Counted from the stretch's first letter, positions 24,248 to 37,150 are shown. The stretch: 64,000 nucleotides of DNA from Aricia agestis (GCF_905147365.1 NC_056410.1:8717501-8781500); one strand, 5' to 3'. The notes: generated by a model from the letters alone, not told the origin. Numbers and translations: made by a program.

Positions 24248-24379
24248 AGGTGTTTTGGTGGTCTTGGTGGACCGCCGCATGGTCTTGGTGGTGGTGACCG
24301 TTTCCACGGTCTCCTCCTCCTCCACGACCTCCGCATCGTCCTCGGGCTCCCCGCTCCAGCCACCGAAAAATTCCGACAT
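24248..24379 (-). CDS. Putative first coding exon (44 codons), tropomodulin-like Thr/Lys-rich N-terminus
   Basis: On the minus strand an ATG at 24379-24377 opens 44 codons beginning MSEFFGGWSGEPEDD. They pass through a Glu/Val-rich stretch to VTTTKTMRRSTKTTKTP and stop at a consensus donor (CCT|GTGAGT) in phase 0. No acceptor-like pyrimidine tract precedes the ATG, so this reads as a first exon. Insect tropomodulins, as I recall them, have isoform-specific Thr/Lys-rich N-termini spliced to a shared actin-capping region. The resemblance is only compositional and that region is not in view. The phase-0 donor matches the exon at 55661-55738, which suggests alternative promoters of one gene. Composition is GC-rich compared with its surroundings. 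It could instead start an unrelated gene. Confidence 0.5.
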
Positions 24380-26131
24380 GCTTTCCAAATTTTCCACTCG
24401 TTCACTCACAGAACACCACGAGACACATCACTCGGACAGTATCAATCGGAACTGGTCTCACACGCTCACTCTATCCCATATCATTGAATTTCTACGCGGA
24501 TATTCGTAGCCCGGTATCGCGGCACTAATGCGCGGAGACGGGGCGCGGGCACTGTTGAACTTGCATGAATCCTACTGGAAAACTGAAATAAACGCGTCGA
24601 ACAAAAAGCACCAGCCAAAACATTTCATATGCGCGATTATTATTAGTTGGACGGGCTATTCGGGAGAGACGACTGGAGCTTTTGTGAGATTCACCTATAA
24701 AAATAATATTTTTGTACTTTAAATTAAGACCCACTAAAATTGTTGGAGGTTACAATCATTTTCAAGTCTTAAAGAACTTCGAAGTTCTTGAAGATCTCTA
24801 GCTCTAACTCCGGAAACTCTGAATAGTGTGGGTGTCTAATGTCTATACTATCTCAATCGGGAAATTAATCATTCTGCCTACACACATTTCCCTGGGTAAT
24901 TAACGTGAAGTGAAGCCTCAATTGCACCTTCTCGTTTGTGGTTTAAAATTTCTTAAATTTTTAATTGCTCTCAGACGTATTTCAACAAGTAGAATTATTT
25001 TCAGTATTTCCACAGAATACATATTAGTGGTATTTCGTTAATTAAGTATGTAAACAAAATATACCTATTATTAGCAACTCCTACTCCTGTTATTACTGTA
25101 CTGTTCATAGAAAAATGATTTTTAATGCATTTTGCTTCATTTTTCCTACTTTCTGAAATGAGATTTTTGTTTACCTTTTATTTAATAATGAGTAAATCAC
25201 ACGCTCATTCCCATGAAATGTAGTGTTCCCCTTTTTAAATAGCGATACGAGATAGAAATAGTGTTTATTGTATACAGCCGTCCGAAACCGAGCCGGCGTA
25301 GGAGCCGACAGCTCCTCCACTTAATATAAATACCTCGCGATAAATCCGTACCGTATCACGGTGGAAAATCAACGCATTTTCTATCCTATTTTCCAGGTTA
25401 GAAAGTTCTTTTTTGAATGAGCTTCGGTGGCGAATTAAAAATCCAGTTACCTAGTCGTATTAGATAAAAGTGGACGTTGTAAAATTTCGTACGTAAACGC
25501 TACTACCACAATATATTACTAGTTACTGCTTATGGGAAACAAACTCTTATACAGGTATGCTATAAAGATTTCTTCTCATGCGTACAAAGAGCGAAAGGGT
25601 ATGAAATGTTCGGTAAGCATACTTTAGCCAGTGAGCCAGTAGCCACGTGCAACAAGTAAATGAGTTGCATCTTTACTCTATTCTTTAGTACAACTAGTAC
25701 TACATCAACGTCTTTCATAATAATTATTTATTATTATCTTCAAAGTATAGTTTTTAATATTATTATATAGAATATAATGTTAATAAGTAACCAGTTTCGT
25801 TTGTCATTCAACACTAGGTACGCGGGGACCACTTTGTTTATAAGATTAACCTTATAAACTATATTTTGTGGTCTTCAGATGAAGTCTGAAGACCACTATA
25901 AAGAAAGGTTCTAAAGGCCTATGGGGGATTTTGTATGGACCCCGTCCCCACCCTTCAACAGTCATGGGATGCATCTCGATTTGTTCACTGGGACCCAGAA
26001 GAGTAGAAAGTACCAGTGTCAGTTTTAAAATCAATGGGGTTTATTAAAAAAATAAACTTTTCTCCAAAAAAAAAGGTGTTTATTTTTTAACAAAAAAATA
26101 CTTTTTTCTACAAACAAAAAGCATATCAGGA
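24380..26131. other. Unassigned sequence upstream of the 24.3-kb exon, with a hairpin
   Basis: If 24248-24379 is a first exon, the first few hundred bases here would be its 5' UTR and promoter. No TATA box was evident. A hairpin at 25868-25896 pairs GTGGTCTTCAG with CTGAAGACCAC around 7 bases. Frames at 24255-24734 are overlaps with the exon or chance. Confidence 0.35.
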
Positions 26132-26885
26132 TACCATAGTCAACAAGGAACCCTTATAGTTTCGGTCTGTCCGTCCGTCTGTGTGTCTGTCTGTCTCTCC
26201 GCGGTTTTTCTCAGAGACTAATAGGGCCTACAAAGCTGCAATTTGGCATGTATGCATATTATCTTAATTATGGCGACAAAATGGTATATAAAATCTTTTT
26301 TTTATGGTACCTCCCCAATCCCCATACACATCAAGCGGGGGTGATATTTTTTTTCCGCGTCCATCCTATCGTGTGGGGTGTCGTTGGGTACGTTTTTAAA
26401 AAATATTATTCAGAGTATTCAAAGATCATTTTCCGATTTGTTCCCAGATCTACTTGTGAAATATGAAGTTTTAAAGTGGAAAAAATCGTTAGAGTCCAGT
26501 GTCCCCCCCTTCCACTAGCTCAAATTATTTTAGCTCAGGTTTCAGGCTCAGGTTTAGCTGTTTAGCTCAGGTTGCTTCTGGAAATGTGGAAAAATTCGCG
26601 GGAGTAGGAGATATTATGCTGACTTTAAAGGAAAACTATCACGGCTAAGAAAACTTCATAAATAAGTAATTTAGTAATAGTCGATCAACTAAAAAAATGT
26701 ATCAGAGGAAGTATAAAGAAACTTTTCGTTCAAATTCTTTTGAACGTAACTGAGATGGTATTATTGGTAGCGAAAAACACTTTACAAATGTACATTCATT
26801 GACCATACAAAAATTATCAAAAACTAGCGGTACTACAAAGCCCTATATTGCGCGTAACCCGATACGCACTATGGTGGTTTTTTTA
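26132..26885 (-). mobile_element. Family A repeat (minus)
   Basis: Plus-strand landmarks run GTCAACAAGGAACCCTTATA, CGGTTTTTCTCAGAGACTAA, TTTTCCGCGTCCATCCTATC, CATTTTCCGATTTG and ATATTGCGCGTAACCCGATA, with ACGCACTATGGTGGTTTTTT as the end. This is the same order as at 3906-5196. Confidence 0.65.
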
Positions 26886-27012
26886 ATTTCATGTACAAAC
26901 AAATGACGATTTAATTGAAGACAATAATATTAATATGATCTCCATATTTTAACACTATTTATTTGCACATTAAGGAAATGGGTATGTAAAAGAGAAAAAA
27001 TAAAACCTAAGG

Positions 27013-27362
27013 CCGCGTCCCCATCAAACACGGCGCGGCATCGTCACCGTGCCACGATACGACGCCGCCACCGTGACACGTGACGCGTGTTCCGACTTCC
27101 GGTGCCACGAACAGTGCGCCGCTCCGTGGCCCATTTAGTTTGATTGAAATCTGACAATATTTCCACTACGCAACTTTGTTTGATACCTGTATTTCACATG
27201 CCTCGTTTAAGTTTGGAACGCCATTTTTCGCAAGTTTCACACTGAATAGAGGCGCTCGGTGCACCGTCACCGGGACACTGTGCGGCGTCGCACCGTCTCA
27301 GGGTGACGGCGTCGTGTCAAGGCACGATGACGACGCCGCGCCAAGTTTGATGGAATTGCACT
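27013..27362. repeat. GC-rich imperfect inverted-repeat element
   Basis: The left end CCATCAAACACGGCGCGGCA is matched by an inverted GACGCCGCGCCAAGTTTGAT on the right, and the interior is rich in CACCGTGACAC-like direct and inverted motifs. It is an island of GC in AT-rich DNA. A diverged MITE is the simplest reading. The frame at 27176-27415 is not supported as coding. Confidence 0.5.
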
Positions 27363-27930
27363 GTAACCCCACGTATTTGACAGATGTCGCCATAGTAAAA
27401 AATTATCTATTCTAGTAGATCTTTCGAATGACACCTGTTTCTGCTCTGTTGGTTGGTGGGGACGTTTCTTCTCATAGTCCTTTGCCTAAATCCATCTAGA
27501 CCAAATAATTTACAGCTTTCTTTTCATCTTGAGGGACTAGTTGTAAATTCAGTAATTATTTAATTATTTCAATACTATACTAGGCCCTAGTAGCATTGGA
27601 GGTTTTGTACAAAATGTGAATCATCTAGTATCATTATGCTTGTGCTTCATTAGCACAAATTATACAACAGGTTTTTGAATCAACTATATTTTGTTTTGTT
27701 TTTATTTTATTCAACAAAATTTTATCAAGATTTACATAATTTACATAGATTGTCCACAGTCCAGTGTTCCACAATAAAAATTCAATTATTTTAAGATACT
27801 CTGTGAAATCAAACTATTAACCAGTACCTATTTGAGCAAGTAAGGTATCCTGTAGCTTCGAGCTCGGTTAAAATAAAATAGTTAGGAAAGAGTTGTTCAG
27901 AACACTGAACAAAAACCGAGTTCTTCAATA

Positions 27931-28151
27931 GCTATGTCCATTGTCCACACTATGCAATTTCATCTTCAATTTTCGTCATCATCTTTTTATTCAACTTTCG
28001 TTTGGCATATTCAATAATTGAATCAAAATTCCACCCGCGGGCCGCGTTGGAAAGAAAAGTGTCATAGCGGAGGCATGCCTCACGTGCGATGTTGACTGCG
28101 CTATAACGCATGCCCTTGATTAACAAAAAAAGGCACAGTGTGGACAAAGCT
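27931..28151. mobile_element. Family H MITE, long copy
   Basis: Ends TAGCTATGTCC and, inverted, TTAGCTTTGTCCACACTGTG. A shorter copy with the same ends and an internal deletion is at 50353-50487. The shared inner block reads GACTGCGCTATAACGCATGC. The minus-strand frame at 27950-28147 coincides with the element and is not a host gene. Confidence 0.7.
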
Positions 28152-29973
28152 AATAAGAACTACGCCTTGTCTTCTCAATGCCACATACACACATGTAATG
28201 AAACTACGCCTCACTTCGTAAGATGAACTGTTACTCGAGATGTATGCTTTTATAAGTATGCATATTGCATAGTATGTAGCTATATGCTGACAAATCAGAA
28301 TAATTTACGTTTTTACAAAGCCTTTTTAGGTTTTAAAGGCCTCAACTTGGCTTCAACCACTTAGCCCCGAAAGTGTTAATGTTTAATCTTACCGAGCTAA
28401 AACAGCATCCATCCTCATGACGTCACTCACGTCTTACCTGCAATCACAATCAAGATTAGACGGATGTGCGAAACAGTTGGAATAGAAATAGAGCTTCGGG
28501 CGTCCTTGCCGCGAGCACGTGACATTGGTGACGTCACACCTGCTCACAAGTCAAAACTCACAGGTGTCATTATTTACCTTACATTGTACATTAAATATGA
28601 GTTACATACATTAATTGTACAGATTTAGGACGACGTTGGCCCTTGAGTGGAGCTTGAATAATTAATTTACTAGTTAGCATCATTTCAGTAGAAAAGTTCA
28701 ATTATGGATTATTTAATTGAACTAAATTGAATCAATAACGGGTAGATATATCATTTCTTGACAGTTGGTCAGATCTACGATCAAAACAATTAGAATGTAG
28801 AGTGAAATGTTTATTATTTTTCTATTTTTCCCTATAATTTTGTATGTGTTTAAAGTACTTAACTATAAATCAGACGTGGTGAGACTTAATGGCATAATAA
28901 TAATTAATTTATGTTTTATTATAAGTTGTAGACTGCCTGTTTTCAGAACTGAGAAAGCGTTTATTGTGTTTTAGAATTAAATAAATGTTTTTTCCGACTG
29001 GCAACAATACTTATATACTTCAATAAATAAAATAAATAAAAAACTCTTTATTCAAACCATTAATGAAACAAATCAGATACTTACAAAGAAGGAAAAAAAA
29101 ACAGTTTGAAATGGCGGCCTTACTGCTGGAAGCAGTTTCTTCCAGGCAACCGTAAACTTAATTACTTAACAAAACAAATAACTGAAAACATTAATTAAAA
29201 ACATAGATATAAAAAATAACAAAATGAGATACAATATATAATAAGATAAATAAATATTATACTTACTAGATAACACAAAGGAGAAAAATAATAAAATGGA
29301 TCCAGAATAATAAAAACAGAACTATTTTCGAAATAGGGTTCAGTCGTTCATTCCGAGTGACATTGGGAGACAAAAATAGCACATTTCAAATTAAATTATT
29401 ACACAGAGCTGGCGTGTTTACAATTAACAAGCTTTTTTGTTCACAAATTAATATATTTCACTAAATTAAATGAGCTGTTGCTGAAATATAAACGCTCTAC
29501 ATGCTACAAAATTTCAAGTGTTAATCTCGATTTAATTAGATAGAGGACAACGTTAAGTTACACCTTGTTATAAACACAGCGGGCAAACGAATAGGATCGC
29601 CTGATGGAAAGCGTAAATTCATATCCTTCAGTAAATTTTAAGTTAGTCGATTTATAAAACAGCAACCGCCTGGGCTGACGAAATTTCCTCGTAAGTGATA
29701 TCAGATCTATGTTGTAGTCGCAATATAGTGATGTTTTTATAAAAATGGTATATTAAATAATTTCTTAAAGCTTTTATATTGAGCTTTTATTATGTAGAAA
29801 TGTCACGGAACTTCGAGAGTCGTGTGCTTAATTATGTTTCCCATGTCTCTACGTTTACACTTTATTTGACAGTCTAGAAGCTGACGAAAAGTTGAGTTAT
29901 TGGAAAGAAAACTGTTTTTAAATGCTTGAATAAATTATACAAACTTTTGACAGATATGAAATAGAGAAAGTGT
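28152..29973. other. Unassigned sequence with a retroposon end
   Basis: 29030-29160 has a T-run/TTTATTCAAACC type end with GGCGGCCTTACTGCTGGAAG, like a minus-strand non-LTR 3' end. 29582-29612 is a scrap of family R. A GGTGACGTCACACC palindrome with a TGACGTCA (CRE-like) core lies near 28528. No exon supported. Confidence 0.4.
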
Positions 29974-29981
29974 GCATTGGC

Positions 29982-30277
29982 CATAAAGTTAATATACCTA
30001 GCGGAGTAGAAAAACAAAGGCCTGAGCAAGAGAGATGTCACTATCAGTAACACTGCGTGGTAAAAAGAGACGTGTGATACATGACAGCAGCACTCTTTTT
30101 TTGACGTCCAGTCAGCACGTGCCGCACGCTGACAATTTAATCTCATAGAAATCATGTTCAGTCATGCTTGTGTAAGTATATACGTACACATATTTTTACA
30201 CACAGATGAAACCAATTTCGGTTTCGTTTGACAGTTCGAGATTGTTGCTCTATTCCGCTAGGTATATTAACTTTATG
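29982..30277. mobile_element. 296-bp MITE with 8-bp target duplication, copy 1
   Basis: Terminal inverted repeats of at least 28 bp begin CATAAAGTTAATATACCTAG at both ends. GCATTGGC (29974-29981) and GCTTTGGC (30278-30285) are the flanking duplicates with one change. Copy 2 is at 58790-59086 and a lone end is at 59954-59978. Eight-base duplications are known for hAT and P elements. CATA-type ends resemble P-like termini more than typical hAT CAG ends, but this is not decisive. The long minus-strand frame at 29874-30155 runs through it and is not a gene. Confidence 0.85.
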
Positions 30278-30645
30278 GCTTTGGCTATAGGTCGGTATTA
30301 TTGCGGTATCATACAAAACCGACTTTAAATAACGCATGCAAACTTTAATTAATCATTTAGGTATTTCAAAAACGGAAATCGAATTTACCTTCAAAGAAAT
30401 ATATTCATAGGCAGATGGTGGAGTTACTTAATTTTTAACACGCTTTTATTAGCTCGTATGTATGTAACGAAATCTTTGAGCACGATTTTTATCCATTTCT
30501 AATAGTCTAAATAATTCCAAACTTTGCATACGTATTAAGAGCTAATAACAATACAATAATTTATTAATTTTTTTTATTATTTTTGAAAAAATAATAAAAA
30601 AACGTGTTTTTTTATTTTTTAAACTATTATTATTTATTATATTAC

Positions 30646-30858
30646 GCTGTGTTTCGCCGAGTGAGTGAGTTTACCGGAGGCCCAATCCCCTACCCTATTC
30701 CATTTCCCTACCCTCCCCTATTACCCTATTCCCTCTTAAGAGGCCGGCAACACACTTGCAGCTCTTCTGATGCTGCGAGTGTCCATGGGCGACGGAAGTT
30801 GCTTTCCATCAGGAGACCCGTTTGCTCGTTAGCCCCCTTATTTCACTAAAAAAAAATT
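30646..30858 (+). mobile_element. Family R retroposon tail with poly(A)
   Basis: Starts GCTGTGTTTCGCCGAGTGAG, passes CCCTATTCCCTCTTAAGAGG and GTGTCCATGGGCGACGGAAG, and ends CCCCCTTATTTCACTAAAAA. It is 5'-truncated relative to 14085-14393. The 367 bases before it (30279-30645) are AT-rich with no gene. Confidence 0.7.
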
Positions 30859-30863
30859 TTGGC

Positions 30864-33356
30864 GCAATGGAGTTGCGGTGTCATCTAGTACATTTTATAA
30901 AGAAAAAAATGCAAGAAAAAGTCTTAATTACTATTTATATTTAAGACGGTTTCGAGAAAATTTAATAAACTACATAATATAACTATGTAACCTCTGAAAT
31001 AATTTTATAACAAGTATAAATGTAGAGAAGGATCATTATAATACTAATATTATTTAAACTTACAGAGTGTTTCTCGTAGCGACATCTATCTGAGACATGT
31101 TGAACTATAAGTACTAACTTTAGTCTGCAAATGCATAGTTGATTCATCCATGATAGCGAATAGCGATAAATAAACTGAATAAAGTATTACAGACATTAAA
31201 ACTTTAAAATTTAAATAGCTACAAATTACTAAAAAAAATAATTCGCAGCTCTACCGTAGAATTTACAGTTTGCTACGCGGCGTAGGCCTTTTTGTGCTCT
31301 GGGTCTACGCCAAGTAGATTCGCACCCTTCAATATACGTCGTTTTAAAACCGAATATAATTCGCAAAAGAGCAAAATAGGACGCAAAATTCTTCAACACT
31401 TAATATGGTTTACTATCAAATATTAGTATAGTATTTCAAATTATATAGGTACGGATAAAACTTTAGAACAACACAAAGTGATATTCAAAAGCGATCATTA
31501 CCTAGACGGAAGAACATACATCTATCAACAGGCGGCGCTGATATATCGGGACTTGCAACAAGTGCCAATAACCTCTCCATCTTCGATCGGAATTCCTGGT
31601 ACGCCCAAACGTAAAGTGATGTAACCCGACGACACAAATAAATAATATTATAAGTTTTCCTAACATTGTAAAGGTCATTAGGATAATCATTCGTGCAAGA
31701 TGTACGAACTAATTATGTACTAGGCTCGGTTCAGATGCATAAAGCTAATCAAGGTTAATACAGAAGCTTGTTTATAAAATAATGTGTTTCGATTTTAAAT
31801 ATATAAAAGACGAATTCACTGAAACTCTACATATTTTCTCGGGAAAGCAAAGATTTCCCCTAGTGTGGATTCATGCTTCTATTAAATTCATTATTCTTCT
31901 ACTAAACGGCGAAGCTTTTCTTTACTCGAGGAACCCAAAAATGCCGTAAACGTGGGCTCACGTCACATTGCAATAGCGATCCAGCACAGGCTCATAGCAT
32001 TTTGTAACTTCTAATCTGCCTCCCTGTAGTTTGTCAATGCTACAAAACTATTTCAGTAGTTTTAGATCCCGTTCTGTGCAAACAATATATATATTTTTTA
32101 AATTGCGTGGGATAAAATACGGTCGCCGTGACGTACATTATAAATGCAAAAGCCGATTATGGTATGTGATAAATTTTGGCCAGTATAGTGTAATTTGTCA
32201 CGAGGTGACTGACGGCACGTGGCAATGGGACTAGGTCAACCTTCGTGGTATGCAGACACAAATCATGAATCAATGAGTTCATACAATCATACAATACTAC
32301 GAACTTGTCAATTAATGATTTATGCAATTTACCTATAGTGTATTGACGCCAAGGTATAATAGGCTATCAATGATTTAAATTCAAATGTCTACGAGTATAA
32401 TGCCAGAATGTTGTTCATACTATAAAGGTCTTATTAACGGTTCTAACATTCTGTCATAACAATGGCGTGCTATTAAATTAAATTTATGTAAAATTAATTA
32501 AGTAGTTTGATGCTACCGGTTCACAATTTTCTTATACATGATTATATTTTGTTTTGCTACACCGTAGTGTAGCTAAACAAGGCCCTTAAAACGAACACAC
32601 AGTTTTGATCGAGTCATTGGTAGGCTTCGTTTTCGACCTAAAATATAACAGAATGCCCAATCTACTCAAATAAGGTAGTTCTCAAACTTTAAGCTATAAG
32701 CTTTGTAAATTATTTTTTACAAGAATTTATTTAATTTATCATCTTTTTGAAAATTTATTAAGTAGTCAGTGTTTTCATGTTACTTTGATATTATTTTTTT
32801 GTGATTTCAACGTGATATGCATCAACTTACATACAACAATATATTTTGAATATAAAAGCAATTCGGAATTCCTGAAAACTGGTAATACAACATAATATTA
32901 CCGCGTAGCAAGTACAGTTCAACGTAAACTTTGATGGTGGTACAAACATATAAATGGGTCATAGATAAAAGTGACGAAACTGAAATGATGAAGCGTATCA
33001 AGTCTATTAATACCGGGGGCCTATTCCTGGCCTGTTGCATAATGCGACAACGGCTAATTTCAATTTGCAATTAAATCTTAGCCCACGACGCATCTATCGT
33101 TATTTATTTCGTACATCTACCGCTTGTCGCAGATAATTGGTTACTGGTAAAAGCTTATATCAGAATCGTAATTACTAGATAATTCTTCATATTTCAGTAT
33201 TTAGTAGATAATTATTATGTACCTTCTATCTCTCTCTCTTTCTTTGGCTATAATAAGTATGTTAATAGTGTCGGTATGAATTAACTAATAAACACCAGGA
33301 AAACTATATATCTAAGACTAACATCGTGTATGAGCTTTGTATCACATTATTATCTT
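30864..33356. other. Unassigned AT-rich sequence
   Basis: No exon or repeat I recognise. Frames at 31502, 32031 and 32822 have no domains. A small inverted pair (CTACGCGGCGTAG) lies near 31274. Confidence 0.35.
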
Positions 33357-33505
33357 ATATATAAAAATGGATGTTCAAATGTGTTAGTCGCGCTAAAACT
33401 CGAAAACGGCTGAACGGATTGGGCTAATTTTAGTCTTAAAATATTCGTAGAAGTCCAGGGAAGGTTTTAAAGTGACACGAAGTTCACCGGGACAGCTAGT
33501 AATGT
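33357..33505 (+). mobile_element. Family F-like retroposon tail
   Basis: TTATATATAAAAATGGATGT, CGGCTGAACGGATTGGGCTA and CACCGGGACAGCTAGTA occur in the order typical of insect retroposon 3' ends. It is a single copy here and truncated. Confidence 0.5.
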
Positions 33506-33889
33506 TATATAATATGAGTAATTACATTAAAAATATAAAAAATTAGGACTACTCATCAATTCTTCGGAAGAAGCAAGAAAGTTTTATGATGCAAAAAATG
33601 CAGCTAAAGCTCTGTAATATTTTAATTCTCACCTAATAAATTGAAATTGTGCAACATCGAGACTAGAGAGTAGGCAGATATTTATACTACTTATTGATTA
33701 ATTAGCCGCTGACACACGTATGAGTTTAATATTATAAATTGCGATGGTCCTAAAAATATTTTAATGATAATTCATGGGTTCAGGTTTAGGGGTCGAGGGA
33801 AATTTATTGATAACGGCCATTCTTATGCAATTCCCTGTAACAATAAGTTCAGGAAAAGATTTAGTAAGATTATTTTTGGTAAGCGACAA

Positions 33890-34012
33890 TATTTGATAGC
33901 CCAAACCGCGGAACCGATTTTGCTGATATTTGCTTTTTATCCCTGAAAAATGCACGGTTCCCGCACGATAAACGAATTACGGTTAATCGACGATCAGCTG
34001 TACATCTAGTGT
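33890..34012 (+). mobile_element. Family D retroposon fragment
   Basis: CGCGGAACCGATTTTGCTGA, TTTTTATCCCTGAAAAATGC and GGTTCCCGCACGATAAACGA match the second half of family D, ending TACATCTAGTG. The two opposed frames at 33761-33955 overlap it and are not genes. Confidence 0.55.
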
Positions 34013-35235
34013 GGATATAATTTGCGCGAGTATTGTGATGATAACATTATATTCATTAAATATATCTTATATCTTTATTGGCTTTTAGGGCTTACAGGGC
34101 TTGCATACTATAATCATTATATTCCCTTAAAATATGAAGAAAGAAGTAATTAATAAGAATTGAGAGTTGTAATGCCTAGAAGTTTTTAAATTTTTTTCAT
34201 CAGACTTGTCTCTTCATAGAATTGCCTATTAGTAGAATCATTTTGTGTGTTCTCTAATTGATTGGGTTTGCGCGCGTCACGTCAGCCGTTTTTATACAAA
34301 GTACATTGGCCGCCTGAGTCATTTAGGTCGGGTATAAACCACTGAACTACATGTGCACGCCACACCACCGCCCGCCACGGTCGTCGATTTTATATTTATT
34401 ACGGCAATTAAACATCATAGAGCAAGAGCCTGCGATAGCCAGACCTTCCTCCGTTTCGTAAAGCTGAAAGTTTATCTGTTTGTGACCTTTACAGAGGTAA
34501 GAACGACCAGCAACTATACAGTTTCGGTCGCGGTCACTTTAGGAGGTATCCAGTTCTGAAGGTCTACCTGACCTTCCAGAAAGAGTAAAGCTCAATTTCA
34601 TAGCTTATATTCTTCGCGGTAAGTGGAGGAATCTCATCAGTGCCGGTCATTTTGACAACTGCCTTAAACTTTCTTAAAGTTACCCTTACACCGTTAGACT
34701 TTGAGGGTGTCTAGGAGTGGGAAGCAACTGGCCATCAGCTGGCTCTTGGTCCATCAACTTTGTCATCTGCCAAAATGTAATTAGAGGAACGAGAATTAAG
34801 GATGAAATTATTAAGTAGCTTATGCTAGCTTTCTGGAATTTAACAGGCTAACGTTAAAACGAGAAATTCATTTTATTGACACCGCTACTAAATAGTTAAT
34901 CTTTAGTGAAAAACCAGATAATATTATAATAAAAAATCAAATAATCTATTTATTATGTTACTTTTATTTATGTTAGCTTCTATTTCAAATTTACATCTTC
35001 ATAAATTTTATTTAGATTATACCGACAGCCTCTCAACGTCTCAACCCCCAAGCGCCGACCACGATAACAGTAGAATAACAATAGATTTCCAAGAATCCGC
35101 GATCAAGGGACTAGGCGAGCAATTGTTTTATTTTCAATATCACGTATTGCGTAAATCGTAATATTATTGACCGTCTACGGTTGATATCGAACATCACGCG
35201 CCTTCAATCCAATTGTCAAATAAACTGTTCAATAA
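34013..35235. other. Unassigned sequence
   Basis: A T-rich retroposon-like end (ATCTTTATTGGCTTTTAGGG) lies near 34072. The frames at 34353 and 34955 have no recognisable domain. Confidence 0.35.
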
Positions 35236-35800
35236 AATTTAAGCGTGATACATTTAGGCACCTTACTGGAAAATACCACCTTCTCCCTTGCCATCAGTCT
35301 GCGACTAGGTTTGCCAAAAAACCATCCACACTGCTGCCCTTGTGGATCTATGGTAGATCGTCTGGGTCACCATGGGCTTTCTTGCCAGCGGAGCGCTGGT
35401 CGTCTGTCGCGCCACGCAGCGCTGAATAATGTTGTTCGTCGTTATCTTGTCTCCATCTACGTCCCGGCTATTTTAGAGCCGAATGGTATTGCTCGTGATG
35501 GTGGCAAGAGACCCGACGGTTTAACACTAGTTCCATGGGAAGGTGGGAGGAGCTTGGTGTAGGACGCGACATGTGTCGACACACTGGCGGCCTCCTATTT
35601 ACATGGAACTTCAGTGACGGCTGGTGCCGCTTGCGTTTGAAACGTTTGACCGGGGGGATGATATGAAAAAGTTTTTCAATCTTATATCATCCCGCCTCAT
35701 AGAACGCACAGGTGACCAGAGGGCTGGAGCGTATTTTGCCCAGCGATTAAGCCTGGCAATGTAGCTAGCATTCTGGGCACTCTCCCTAAAGGCGGCAGTC
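35236..35800 (+). pseudogene. Decayed C-terminal segment of a retroelement-associated protein
   Basis: The frame 35245-35559 encodes CPCGSMVDRLGHHGLSC, RHAALNNVV and GKRPDGLTLVPWEGGRSLV, then reaches TAG at 35560 where a Trp codon would be expected. The same frame resumes with DATCVDTLA, and a further piece reads DQRAGAYFAQRLSLA before another stop near 35760. I recall this CxCG...HGLSC...RPDG...W.ATCVDT pattern from multicopy retroelement-linked proteins in many invertebrates. The RPD and D.T spacing may reflect a PD-(D/E)XK nuclease fold, which is inference. Upstream sequence that would encode a reverse transcriptase is missing, and the copy is dead. Confidence 0.6.
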
Positions 35801-36430
35801 TGGATGACAACCTTTTTTTATATTTAAACTGTTTTTTTACTTATTATTTCTATTTAGTTAGCTAGTTTTTATTTTAATTTAGTTTTATTGTATTAGTATA
35901 TAATGGTTTTAATATTATCATAAAATAAATATTGATAGCGTGATATTGACAATAGAATTGCTCGTCTAGGCGGCCGGTAAGTTATAACAATTTAAAAGTT
36001 AAAAACAAAAGAAAACACTAATCTATATTTAGAGTTTAGAGCATAATTACGAATGAATTAACAACCCATCAGGCGTCACTGTGGAGCAAACATAGTACAT
36101 AACATAATAATATTATTACACTTAATTTCGTCTCCACCATAATATGGAAAGCTACGGTGTTTTCAGCTTCTGAAAATTCTTCACTGAGTTCATTATCTGT
36201 CAATACCGCATTATCATCAGAAATGTACACGTTTCTGTGGAGTGTGGACCAGTCTTCATGCCAATTTATATCGTCACGATTTTTATTACGGTAATGATTG
36301 AGGTGACAGTAATAGATTTTTAAATGTATTGTAATATATCTTGAAATGCATTTACAATGTTTTGGATTTACTCCAAAAAATTGGAAAATACGTAACATCC
36401 GTAGCGAAGACTACAGTAAATACTAAAAAA
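35801..36430. other. Unassigned AT-rich sequence
   Basis: A minus-strand frame of 109 codons at 36069-36398 contains a short acidic stretch (DNELSEEFSEAENT) but no domain I know. It could be a remnant of a transposon-encoded protein or chance. Confidence 0.35.
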
Positions 36431-36863
36431 TAGGCCAAGTGCGAGTCGGACTCACGCACGTAGGATTCCTTACCATTATAGAGCAAATAGACCAAAAATT
36501 GTGTTGTTTGTATGGGAGCCCCCCTTAAATATTTATTTAATTTTATTATTAATTAAAGTACACATATAATTGAGGATTATGTAAAAATTTCAAGTGCCAT
36601 TATTGATATCGAGCATAAAATTACAAAAAAATCACGTTTGTTGTATGGGAGCCCCCTTAAATAAAAAATTTATTTTGTTTTTAGTATTTGTTTTTATAGC
36701 GGCAACAGAAATACACAATCTGTAAAATTTTCAGATTTCTAGCTATAGCGGTTCTTGACATACAGCCTGAAGACAGACAGGCGAACGGACGGACGGACAG
36801 ACGGACAGACATCGAAGTCTTAGTAATAGGGTCCCGTTTTTACCCTTTGGATACGGAACCCTA
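36431..36863 (+). mobile_element. Family B repeat
   Basis: TAGGCCAAGTGCGAGTCGGA at the start, TGTATGGGAGCCCCCCTTAA inside, a GACGGACGGACAGACGG run, ACATCGAAGTCTTAGTAATA and TACGGAACCCTAATAA at the end. It is full-length compared with 3380-3786. Confidence 0.7.
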
Positions 36864-37150
36864 ATAAGTCACAATGAATCTACGCAAGTGGCTTTCTTGA
36901 TGGTTTAAAGTTTACAAGCATAAGTTTAATGTGACCACTAATTACTTAATTAACATTTGTTATTATCTACCTATTGATTATTTTCTTAGCATTTTAAAAC
37001 GGGAACAAATATAATGACCACCAAAAAATACACTGATACCCTAAACTTGTTTACCAAAAAAAGATAATTAACACCAAAAAAATAAAGTCTAATATTGCAA
37101 TACTACCAGCTATTTTAGTCATGACAACACTTCAAATTGTAATCGAACAC

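Noticed and set aside
24255..24509. Plus-strand Ser/Val-rich ORF
   Set aside because: It is the antisense of the minus-strand exon, which has a better start context and a consensus donor.
28528..28541. CRE-type promoter (GGTGACGTCACACC)
   Set aside because: A perfect TGACGTCA was seen, but there is no nearby transcript start or exon to link it to.
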